A stretch of DNA of 64,000 nt, taken from Nocardioides sp. GY 10113 (GTDB lineage Bacteria; Actinomycetota; Actinomycetes; Propionibacteriales; Nocardioidaceae). The position numbers were made by a program, and so were the translations under genes. The stretch covers positions 124,001 to 188,000 of the forward strand of contig NZ_STGK01000001.1 in NCBI RefSeq assembly GCF_004919105.1, written 5' to 3'. Position 1 is the stretch's first letter. The number at the start of each line of letters is the position of its first letter. Shown in pieces: positions 17,562 to 25,074 of the stretch. Under the pieces are notes generated by a model. That model saw only the letters and a list, made by a program, of their open reading frames with translations, made no database searches and was not told the DNA's origin.

Positions 17562-19562
17562 ATGATCACCCGTGTCCTCGTCGCCAACCGCGGCGAGATC
17601 GCCCGCCGCGTCGTCCGCACCTGCCGCCGCCTGGGCATCGAGACCGTCGCCGTCCACTCCGACGCCGACGCCGGGCTGCCGTTCGTGGCCGAGGCCGATG
17701 CCGCCGTCCGGCTGCCGGGCAACACCCCCGCCGAGACCTACCTGCGCGGCGACCTCGTGATCGAGGCCGCGAAGCGGGCCGGCGCCGACGCCGTCCACCC
17801 GGGCTACGGCTTCCTGTCGGAGAATGCCGGGTTCGCCCGCGCGGTCGCCGAGGCCGGCCTGACCTGGATCGGTCCCGAGCCCGACTCGATCGAGCGGATG
17901 GGCTCCAAGATCGAGTCCAAGAAGCTGATGGAGGCCGCCGGGGTCCCGGTGCTCGGCAACCTGTCGGTCGACACCGCCACCGAGGCGGACCTGCCGCTGC
18001 TGGTCAAGGCGTCCGCAGGCGGCGGCGGCCGCGGCATGCGGGTGGTCCGGGCGTTGGCCGACCTGGCCGGCGAGGTGGAGAAGGCGTCCGCCGAGGCGGC
18101 CTCGGCGTTCGGCGACGGCACCGTCTTCGTCGAGCCGTACGTCGAGCGCGGCCGCCACGTCGAGGTGCAGATCGTGGGCGACGGCGCCGGCGGCGTGCTG
18201 GTGCTCGGCGAGCGCGACTGCTCGCTGCAGCGGCGCCACCAGAAGGTCGTCGAGGAGTCCCCGGCGCCCGGCCTGACCGCGGCCGTCGCGGACGCCCTGC
18301 ACGAGGCTGCCCGCAAGGCGGGCGAGGCGATCTCCTACCGCGGCGCCGGCACCGTGGAGTTCCTCTACGACGCCGACACCGAGCGCTTCTACTTCCTCGA
18401 GATGAACACCCGGCTCCAGGTCGAGCACCCGGTCACCGAGCTGGTGCACGGCGTCGACCTGGTCGAGCTGCAGCTCGACGTCGCCGAGGGCCGTCCGCTG
18501 GACCTGGACGCGCCGGCGCCGCAGGGCCACGCGATCGAGGTCCGGCTGTACGCCGAGGACCCGGCCGCGGGCTACGCGCCGCAGACGGGCCTGTTGCACG
18601 AGCTCGCGATCGACCACGACGACGCCTTCGGGCTCGTGGGCCACGGCATCCGCCTCGACACCGGCTTCGAGTCCGGCGACGAGGTCGGCACCTTCTACGA
18701 CGCGATGCTGGCCAAGGTGATCGCCTACGCCCCGACCCGGGCCCAGGCCGCGCGGGCGCTGGCCCGCACGCTGGAGACCGCCCGGATCCATGGCCTGGTC
18801 ACCAACCGCGACCAGCTGGTCGCCTCGCTGCGGCACCCGGCGTTCCTCGACGTCACCGGCGTGGCCACCTCCTTCTTCGAGGACCACCCGGAGACGCTGA
18901 CCGGCACCGGACCGGCGGGGGCCGACCCGCTGCTGCCGTTCGCCGGCGCGGTCGCGCTGGCCGAGCACCGCCGCAGGGGCGCCAGGGTCCAGTCCCGGAT
19001 CCCCGGCGGATTCCGCAACGTCGTCGCGGCCCCGCAGGTGACCCGGTTCGAGGCCGGCGGCGCCGAGGTCGAGGTCGCCTGGTTCGGCGGCCGTGCGGGC
19101 TACCGGCCCGCCGCCGAGGAGCAGGGCGCCGTCACGGTGCTCGCCGCCTCGCCCGAGGAGGTCGTCCTCGACGTCGAGGGTGTGACCCGCCGCTATGCGA
19201 CGCGCGTGGTCGCCGGCCCCGGCGCGCCCGGTCCCGAGGCGGTGCTGGCGGACGGCCCCCGCGGCGGCGTCACCCTGCGCGTCGTACCGCGCTTCGTGGA
19301 TCCCTCCAGCCGGGTCGCCGAGGGATCCCTGCTGGCGCCGATGCCCGGCAGCGTGGTCGCGGTGCACGCGGCGGTCGGCGACGAGGTCGCCGAGGGGCAG
19401 CCGATCCTCGTCATGGAGGCCATGAAGATGCAGCACACCATCGCCGCGCCGTACGCCGGCACGGTGACCGAGCTGTCCGCGGCCGTGGGGCAGCAGGTCG
19501 AGGCGGGCACCGTGCTCGCCGTCGTACAACCGGTCGAGCCCGTGGAAGGGGAGAACGCATGA
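17562..19562 (+). CDS. Acyl-CoA carboxylase alpha subunit (biotin carboxylase plus biotin carrier)
   Basis: This 666-residue protein carries out ATP-dependent carboxylation of its own biotin. Biotin carboxylase occupies about residues 1-445 (VLVANRGEIARRVVRTCRRLG, HPGYGFLSENAGFA, KASAGGGGRGMRVV, ERDCSLQRRHQKVVEESPAP, FLEMNTRLQVEHPVTE). A linker follows, then the biotin carrier domain at the C-terminus with VMEAMKMQH, in which Lys near 622 is the biotinylation site. AGAGGAA 8 bases before the ATG is a good ribosome site. It pairs with the beta subunit at 15799, and its stop overlaps the next acyl-CoA dehydrogenase (ATGA). The methylcrotonyl-/geranyl-CoA type is the likely assignment. Confidence 0.92.
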   Translation: MITRVLVANRGEIARRVVRTCRRLGIETVAVHSDADAGLPFVAEADAAVRLPGNTPAETYLRGDLVIEAAKRAGADAVHPGYGFLSENAGFARAVAEAGLTWIGPEPDSIERMGSKIESKKLMEAAGVPVLGNLSVDTATEADLPLLVKASAGGGGRGMRVVRALADLAGEVEKASAEAASAFGDGTVFVEPYVERGRHVEVQIVGDGAGGVLVLGERDCSLQRRHQKVVEESPAPGLTAAVADALHEAARKAGEAISYRGAGTVEFLYDADTERFYFLEMNTRLQVEHPVTELVHGVDLVELQLDVAEGRPLDLDAPAPQGHAIEVRLYAEDPAAGYAPQTGLLHELAIDHDDAFGLVGHGIRLDTGFESGDEVGTFYDAMLAKVIAYAPTRAQAARALARTLETARIHGLVTNRDQLVASLRHPAFLDVTGVATSFFEDHPETLTGTGPAGADPLLPFAGAVALAEHRRRGARVQSRIPGGFRNVVAAPQVTRFEAGGAEVEVAWFGGRAGYRPAAEEQGAVTVLAASPEEVVLDVEGVTRRYATRVVAGPGAPGPEAVLADGPRGGVTLRVVPRFVDPSSRVAEGSLLAPMPGSVVAVHAAVGDEVAEGQPILVMEAMKMQHTIAAPYAGTVTELSAAVGQQVEAGTVLAVVQPVEPVEGENA

Positions 19563-20725
19563 CCACCACCATGTTCACCGAGCCCGACGAGCGGGTCGCT
19601 CTGCGCGAGGCGGTCGCCAAGCTGGCCGGCAAGTACGGCCGCGAGTACGTCGAGAAGCAGGCCCGCGAGGGCGGCAAGATGACCGAGATGTGGCTGGAGA
19701 TGGGCCGCAACGGCTTCCTCGGGGTCAACATCCCCGAGCAGTACGGCGGCGGCGGTGGCGGGATGAGCGACCTGGCCGCGGTGCTCGAGGAGTGCGCCGC
19801 CGCGGGCGCCCCGCTGCTGATGATGGTGGTCTCCCCGGCCATCTGCGGCTCGATCATCGGCCGCTGCGGGACCGAGGAGCAGAAGAAGCGCTGGCTGCCC
19901 GGCATCGCCGACGGCACCCACCTGATGGCGTTCGGCATCACCGAGGCCGACGCCGGCTCCAACTCCCACCAGATCACCACCACCGCCACCCGTGACGGCG
20001 ACACGTGGGTGCTGAAGGGGCAGAAGACCTTCATCTCCGGCGTCGACGAGGCGCAGTCGGTGCTGGTGGTCGCGCGCACCGCCGACGCCAGGACCGGCAA
20101 GCTCAAGCCGGCGCTCTTCGTGGTGCCCACCGACGCCGAGGGCTTCACCCGGCAGTCGATCCCGATGTCCTGGCAGGCGCCGGAGAAGCAGTTCACGCTC
20201 TTCTTCGACGACGTCCGGGTGCCCGCCGACGCGCTGGTCGGCGACGAGGACGCGGGGCTCTGGCAGCTCTTCGCCGGCCTCAACCCCGAGCGGATCATGG
20301 GCGGCGCGTTCTCCTGCGGGATGGCCCGCTACGCCCTGGACAAGGCGGTCGCCTACGCCCAGGAGCGGACCGTCTGGAAGGAGCCGATCGGCTCCCACCA
20401 GGGCATCGCGCACCCGCTGGCGAAGACGAAGATCGAGCTGGAGCAGGCGCGCCTGCTGTGGCAGAAGGCGGCGGCGCTCTACGACGCCGGCGACGACATG
20501 GCCGCCGGCGAGTACGCCAACATGGCCAAGTACGCCGGCGGCGAGGTGGCCTGCAACGCCACCGACGTCGCGGTGCACACCCACGGCGGCAACGGGCTGA
20601 CCCAGGAGTACGGCCTGGGCAACATGCTGGTCGCCGCCCGCCTGGGCCGGATCGCGCCGGTGAGCCGGGAGATGATCCTCAACTTCGTCGCGATGCACTC
20701 CCTGGGGCTGCCCAAGTCCTACTGA
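19559..20725 (+). CDS. Acyl-CoA dehydrogenase
   Basis: The 388-residue FAD enzyme is the second acyl-CoA dehydrogenase of the operon. Motifs: 'LMAFGITEADAGSNSHQITTTATRDGDTWVLKGQKTFISG', 'PEKQFTLFFDDVRVPADALVG', and 'HGGNGLTQEYGLGNMLVAARLGRIAPVSREMILNFVA' at the C-terminus. It differs clearly from the one at 14087, so the operon can dehydrogenate two different acyl-CoA intermediates. The ATG overlaps the carboxylase alpha stop by four bases. It is the last gene of the operon; YihY follows after 95 bases with its own promoter. Confidence 0.9.
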   Translation: MTTTMFTEPDERVALREAVAKLAGKYGREYVEKQAREGGKMTEMWLEMGRNGFLGVNIPEQYGGGGGGMSDLAAVLEECAAAGAPLLMMVVSPAICGSIIGRCGTEEQKKRWLPGIADGTHLMAFGITEADAGSNSHQITTTATRDGDTWVLKGQKTFISGVDEAQSVLVVARTADARTGKLKPALFVVPTDAEGFTRQSIPMSWQAPEKQFTLFFDDVRVPADALVGDEDAGLWQLFAGLNPERIMGGAFSCGMARYALDKAVAYAQERTVWKEPIGSHQGIAHPLAKTKIELEQARLLWQKAAALYDAGDDMAAGEYANMAKYAGGEVACNATDVAVHTHGGNGLTQEYGLGNMLVAARLGRIAPVSREMILNFVAMHSLGLPKSY

Positions 20726-20820
20726 GCCGATTCTGGGAGCCGGTCGGAGTAGGGATCGTCACGTCCGGCCATGTCGACATATGCGCGGCCAGCGACGGAC
20801 CGGACGCTAGGTTGGCGGGC

Positions 20821-21981
20821 GTGGGTGTCGTGGGTTCGGTCGACAGGGAGCAGCGCCGCAACTCGGCGCTCGGCTTCCCGCTGGCCGTGATCTACAAGTT
20901 CTTCGACGACCAGGGCAACTACCTCGCCGCGATCCTGACCTTCTACGGCTTCCTCGCGATCTTCCCGCTGCTGCTGCTGGCGACCTCGATCCTGGGCTTC
21001 GTCCTGGAGGGCAACCCCGGGCTCCAGGAGGAGGTGCTGGACTCGGCGCTCGCGCAGTTCCCGATCATCGGGGACCAGCTCGGGCGACCCGAGGGCCTGC
21101 AGGGCTCGACCGCCGGCATCGTGATCGGCTCGGTGACGGCCCTCTACGGTGCCATCGGCCTCGGCCTGGCCCTGCAGAACGTGCAGTCCGCCGCCTGGGG
21201 GGTGCCGCGCAACAGCCGGCCGCACCCGGTGATGACCCGGGTCCGCAGCGTGCTGCTGCTGGGCGTCGCCGGCACCGCGATCTTCGGGATCTCGGTCGGC
21301 TCGGCGGTCCTCACCGAGACCGAGCTGATCGGCAGCCTGTCCCAGCACGACTGGTTCCACTGGGTGGTGCGGCTGATCGCGCTGGCGCTGCTCGGCACGC
21401 TCCTGACGGTGCTGCTGCGGATGGCGGCGGCCCGTGCGGTGAAGAAGCAGGTGGTCCACGTGGCGCCCGGCGCCTACACGATCGCCCTGATGTGGACGAT
21501 CCTGCAGTACGTCGGGACCGTCTACGTGACCCGGGTGATCGCCAGCGCCCAGGGCAACCAGATGAACGAGACCTTCAGCGTCGTCCTCGGGCTGATGGCG
21601 CTGCTCTACGTCGGCGCGATCATGGGCGTGCTGGGCATCGAGGTGAACGTGGTGCTGGCCAACCGGCTGTGGCCGCGCGCGCTGCTCACCCCGTTCACCG
21701 ACGCGGTCGACCTGACCGACGCCGACCGGCGCGCCTACGCGATGTACGCGCAGATGCAGCGCCACAAGGGCTTCGAGACCGTTGCGGTCCGGTTCGACGG
21801 CCGCGACGGAGCCTCGCACTCGATCGTGCTCGACCCGAGGACCGAGCGGGTGATCCGGCAGCACCTGCCCGGGCGCCCGCCGCGAGCGGAGGCCGCCGAG
21901 GAGGCGACCCAGCCGGTGGACCTCGCCGAGCTGGCCGCGCGCCGGGAGGCGGCGGAGGAGCCGCACGGCACCGGCTCCTGA
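20821..21981 (+). CDS. YihY/virulence factor BrkB family membrane protein
   Basis: This is a 386-residue integral membrane protein with about six long hydrophobic segments (FLAIFPLLLLATSILGFVL; VIGSVTALYGAIGLGLALQNV; SVLLLGVAGTAIFGISVGS; LLYVGAIMGVLGIEVNVVLANRLWPRAL). 'FFDDQGNYLAAILTFYGFLAIFPLLLL' is the conserved opening of the YihY/BrkB family, whose role is uncertain (the old ribonuclease BN label is wrong). The C-terminal 90 residues are hydrophilic. A TAGGTT box at 20808-20813 lies seven bases before the GTG, so the transcript is likely leaderless; the frame upstream of that belongs to no recognisable protein. Confidence 0.88.
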   Translation: MGVVGSVDREQRRNSALGFPLAVIYKFFDDQGNYLAAILTFYGFLAIFPLLLLATSILGFVLEGNPGLQEEVLDSALAQFPIIGDQLGRPEGLQGSTAGIVIGSVTALYGAIGLGLALQNVQSAAWGVPRNSRPHPVMTRVRSVLLLGVAGTAIFGISVGSAVLTETELIGSLSQHDWFHWVVRLIALALLGTLLTVLLRMAAARAVKKQVVHVAPGAYTIALMWTILQYVGTVYVTRVIASAQGNQMNETFSVVLGLMALLYVGAIMGVLGIEVNVVLANRLWPRALLTPFTDAVDLTDADRRAYAMYAQMQRHKGFETVAVRFDGRDGASHSIVLDPRTERVIRQHLPGRPPRAEAAEEATQPVDLAELAARREAAEEPHGTGS

Positions 21982-22057
21982 GGGGCGAGCGTCGGCGTCA
22001 CCTGCGCCGCGGCCGCCCCGGACCCGTCGCTGACCACCCGGGAGGTGACGCGGCGGA

Positions 22058-22813
22058 TCAGTCCTCGCGCAGCAGCGCCCGCAGCCGGCCGAGCACCTCG
22101 TCATCGAGCCCGAGCCCGTCCCGCAGGTACGACCCCCGGTCGCCGAACTCGCTGTCCACCGCCGCGGCGGCCGCGCGCAGGTAGTCGATGTCCGCGACCA
22201 GGGTCGGTTCGAGGATCGCGACCTTCTCCGGTCCGGCGTGCTCGGCGATCAGAGCCTCCGTGCGCGCCCGGCTGGCCGCGTTCAGCACGTTCGTCAGCAG
22301 GTAGTCGCTCTCGATGGTCGGGTCGTCCACACCCGCGATGTGCAGCAGCAGCGCCGCCGTCCACCCGGTGCGGTCCTTGCCGGCGGTGCAGTGGAAGAGC
22401 TGCTTCCCGCCGGTGGCGAGCTGGCGGAGGACGTCGCCGAGCAGCTCGCGGGTGCGCTGCTCCGTCGCGAACCCGCGGTAGACCCGGCCCATGATGTGCG
22501 CGGCCTCCTCGCGGCTGCGCGCGGCGCCGACCTCCGCCATCGGGATCCCGAGGAGGTCGAAGTGCAGACCGACCGCGCCGGGCACCTCCGGGTCGGGGCT
22601 CTGCGCGATCTCCATCTCCGAGCGCAGGTCGATGACCGCGGTCAGCCCGAGCTCGGCCAGCGTCGCGGCGTCCTCCTCGGAGATCCGCAGCTCGTTGGAG
22701 CGGTAGAACACGCCCCTCCGGACGCGACCCCCGTCGACCGTCGCGTAGCCCGTCCCGGCCACGTCCCGGAAGTTGTCGACGGTCGCCAGGCGCAGGTAGT
22801 CGTCGTTGCTCAC
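22058..22813 (-). CDS. Tyrosine-protein phosphatase (PtpB-like)
   Basis: The 251-residue protein has the P-loop signature HCTAGKDRTGW near residue 139 (H-C-x5-R), the catalytic loop of the dual-specificity/Tyr phosphatase family of the MptpB type. The opening 'TVDNFRDVAGTGYATVDGGRVRRGVFYRSNELR' is typical of that family. It may dephosphorylate phosphotyrosine or phosphoinositide substrates; the real target is unknown. AGGCTA at 22821-22826 reads TAGCCT on the coding strand, seven bases before the GTG, so the mRNA is probably leaderless. It is convergent with YihY and lies beside the SigK island without overlap. Confidence 0.9.
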   Translation of the reverse strand: MSNDDYLRLATVDNFRDVAGTGYATVDGGRVRRGVFYRSNELRISEEDAATLAELGLTAVIDLRSEMEIAQSPDPEVPGAVGLHFDLLGIPMAEVGAARSREEAAHIMGRVYRGFATEQRTRELLGDVLRQLATGGKQLFHCTAGKDRTGWTAALLLHIAGVDDPTIESDYLLTNVLNAASRARTEALIAEHAGPEKVAILEPTLVADIDYLRAAAAAVDSEFGDRGSYLRDGLGLDDEVLGRLRALLRED

Positions 22814-22823
22814 ACCCAGGAGG

Positions 22824-23663
22824 CTAGGGGGTCCGTGGCTGCCGGGTTCCGCCGCGAGGCGGCAGTGGGACGAACTTCGACGTGCGGGCGGCGTACTCGG
22901 GGTAGCCGGGGCGCTTCATCATCGTCTGCTCCAGCAGCCCGGCGCCGGTCGCCTGCACCAGGAAGTAGGTCATCGCGATCGGCGCCAGGACCGTCGCCAG
23001 CCCGATCTCCCAGCCGGACGCGACGCCGCCGGCCAGCCACACGCCCCACCACACGCAGGCGTCGCCGAAGTAGTTCGGGTGCCGGGTGTAGCGCCACAGG
23101 CCGGTGTCCAGCACCGGCCGCCGACGGTCTCTCGGCGTCGCCTTGTACGCCGCCAGCTGGGCGTCGCCGAGCGCTTCGAAGATCAGCCCGACGGCCCACA
23201 CCACGGTGCCCAGCGCGAGCACCCACGGGCGCTCCAGCGGCGCGAACGGTGCGGCTGCGGCCGGCCAGGCGACCAGCGCCATCGCCGCGCCCTGGACGGC
23301 GAAGACCTTGCGGACCGCGACCCCGAGCCCGACCTCGGCCAGGGTGCCGCCCAGGTGCCGCTCGTAGCGCGGGTCCTCGCCGAGGTGGTTGCGCAGGTGC
23401 AGGTGGCGGGCCAGCCGGGCGCCCCAGGAGGCGACCATCGCCGCGAGCAGCCAGGTCCGCCACGGCTCGCCGTCGCCGGCGCCGGTCACGGAGAGCAGGG
23501 CGGCGGCCAGCGCGATCGCGGCGAACCCCAGGCCCCAGGCGGTGTCCACGACGACCACCCGGCCCTGGGCACGGGCGACCAGGCTGGTCGCGACCATCGT
23601 CAGCGTCGCGACCGCCACCGAGACGGCCGCGCCCAGGAGCAGCGCGGTCAGGGTGTCGCTCAC
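22824..23663 (-). CDS. DUF1295 membrane protein (steroid 5-alpha-reductase-like; Rv0446c type)
   Basis: This 279-residue membrane protein has about seven hydrophobic segments and the C-terminal NADPH-site signature of DUF1295/ICMT-like enzymes, 'GLWRYTRHPNYFGDACVWWGVWL' (seen as YTRHPNYFGD) followed by 'EQTMMKRPGYPEYAARTSKFVP'. The family resembles steroid 5-alpha reductases; the substrate is unproven. The GTG at 23663 is preferred, because upstream codons lie in the end of the cyclopropane synthase gene. It is the last gene of the SigK island, as Rv0446c follows ufaA1 in M. tuberculosis. Confidence 0.88.
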   Translation of the reverse strand: MSDTLTALLLGAAVSVAVATLTMVATSLVARAQGRVVVVDTAWGLGFAAIALAAALLSVTGAGDGEPWRTWLLAAMVASWGARLARHLHLRNHLGEDPRYERHLGGTLAEVGLGVAVRKVFAVQGAAMALVAWPAAAAPFAPLERPWVLALGTVVWAVGLIFEALGDAQLAAYKATPRDRRRPVLDTGLWRYTRHPNYFGDACVWWGVWLAGGVASGWEIGLATVLAPIAMTYFLVQATGAGLLEQTMMKRPGYPEYAARTSKFVPLPPRGGTRQPRTP

Positions 23664-23685
23664 TCCTGGATCCTCCCGCGGACCG

Positions 23686-25074
23686 TCATGCGCCGGTCCG
23701 GGCGAAGGTGAGCTGGTGGTTGTCGATGTAGCCGGCGGCGAACCCGGCACGGCAGTACTGCAGGTAGAAGTGCCACATCCGGCAGAAGGTCTCGTCGAAG
23801 CCGAGCGACCCCACCTCGGCCCGGGCCGCGGTGAACGCCGCGTCCCAGCGCTGCAGGGTCGGCGCGTAGTGCAGGCCCATGGGCAGGTCGTCGACCAGGC
23901 GCAGCCCGGTCTCGTCCCGCGTGATCTCCTCGATCGCGCGGACCGAGGGCAGCGCGCCGCCGGGGAAGATGTACTTGGTGATGAAGGTGTGGGTGTCGCG
24001 GGTGGCCAGCATCCGCTCGTGCGGCAGCGTGATCCCCTGGATCGCGACCCGGCCGCCCGGAGCCAGGGCGTGGTCCAGGGTCTGGAAGTACGTCGTCCAG
24101 TACCGGGCGCCCACGGCCTCGATCATCTCCACGCTGACGACGGCGTCGTACGCGCCCTGCGCGGCCGGGTCCTCCAGCAGCGCCCGGTAGTCGCACAGGT
24201 CGACCTCGACCCGGTCCGCGAGACCGGCCGCCACGATCCGGGTCAGGGCCAGGTCCCGCTGCTCCACCGACAGGGTGATCGAGCGGACCCGCGCGCCGCG
24301 GGCGGCGGCCCGGATGGCCAACTCGCCCCAGCCGGTGCCGATCTCCAGCACCCGGGTGCCCTCGCCGACGCCGGCCGCGTCGAGCAGGCGGTCGATCTTG
24401 CGGTGCTGGGCCGCGACGAAGGCGTCCTCGGTGATCGGCGCGACCCCCGCCAGCTCGGCGTCGGTGAACAGCGCCGAGGAGTAGGTGAGCGTCCGGTCCA
24501 GGAAGAGCGCGAAGAGCTCGTTGGAGAGGTCGTAGTGCGCGGCGATGTTCTCCCGCGTGTGCCGCCGGCTGCCCCGGTGGGTCTCCGGCAGGCGGGGTGA
24601 GAGCACGGCGCGCATCCGCTGCAGCGGCCGCGGCACCAGGGTCGTCAACCGCGCCGCCAGCACCTCGAGGAAGTCGCCGAGCGCGTCCGGGCCCTGCGCG
24701 CCCTCGTCCCAGGCGCCGGTCAGGTAGGCCTCTCCGAACCCGATCAGGTGGTCCCGGGCGATCCGCGCGTAGAGCTCCTCGGGCCGGTGCACGTGGATCG
24801 CCGGGCCGCCGCGACCGAGCGTCTCGGCGGGGGTCCGCTCACCGGCGGCGACGTGGACGGTGACGTCGAGGCGGTTGATGGCGGAGCGGAACATCCGGCG
24901 CGCGATCCGCGCCCCGGGGCCGTACGCCGGCGCCGGGCAGAGGTCGGCCCAGCGGCCGCTCGGGACGGGGCCGCCGAGCTCGGTGTGCTCCCGCGCGCTC
25001 CCGGCGGCGGTGCTCCCGACGGAGGTGCTGCCGTCGGCGGTGTTCTCGTGGGCGGGCTCGCTGGTCAGGGTCAT
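23686..25074 (-). CDS. ufaA1: Cyclopropane-fatty-acyl-phospholipid synthase (UfaA1-like methyltransferase)
   Basis: This 462-residue SAM-dependent methyltransferase adds a methylene or methyl group to unsaturated fatty acyl chains of phospholipids. An extra N-terminal Ser/Thr/Gly-rich stretch (residues 1-40) precedes the family body. The SAM site is 'VLEIGTGWGELAIRAAARGARV', followed by the lipid-MT features 'VVSVEMIEAVGARYW' and 'TKYIFPGGALPSVRAIEEIT', and 'RMWHFYLQYCRAGFAAGYIDNHQLTF' at the end. It is the equivalent of ufaA1 (Rv0447c) in the SigK locus. Start ATG overlaps the stop of the upstream fusion gene by four bases. Confidence 0.92.
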   Translation of the reverse strand: MTLTSEPAHENTADGSTSVGSTAAGSAREHTELGGPVPSGRWADLCPAPAYGPGARIARRMFRSAINRLDVTVHVAAGERTPAETLGRGGPAIHVHRPEELYARIARDHLIGFGEAYLTGAWDEGAQGPDALGDFLEVLAARLTTLVPRPLQRMRAVLSPRLPETHRGSRRHTRENIAAHYDLSNELFALFLDRTLTYSSALFTDAELAGVAPITEDAFVAAQHRKIDRLLDAAGVGEGTRVLEIGTGWGELAIRAAARGARVRSITLSVEQRDLALTRIVAAGLADRVEVDLCDYRALLEDPAAQGAYDAVVSVEMIEAVGARYWTTYFQTLDHALAPGGRVAIQGITLPHERMLATRDTHTFITKYIFPGGALPSVRAIEEITRDETGLRLVDDLPMGLHYAPTLQRWDAAFTAARAEVGSLGFDETFCRMWHFYLQYCRAGFAAGYIDNHQLTFARTGA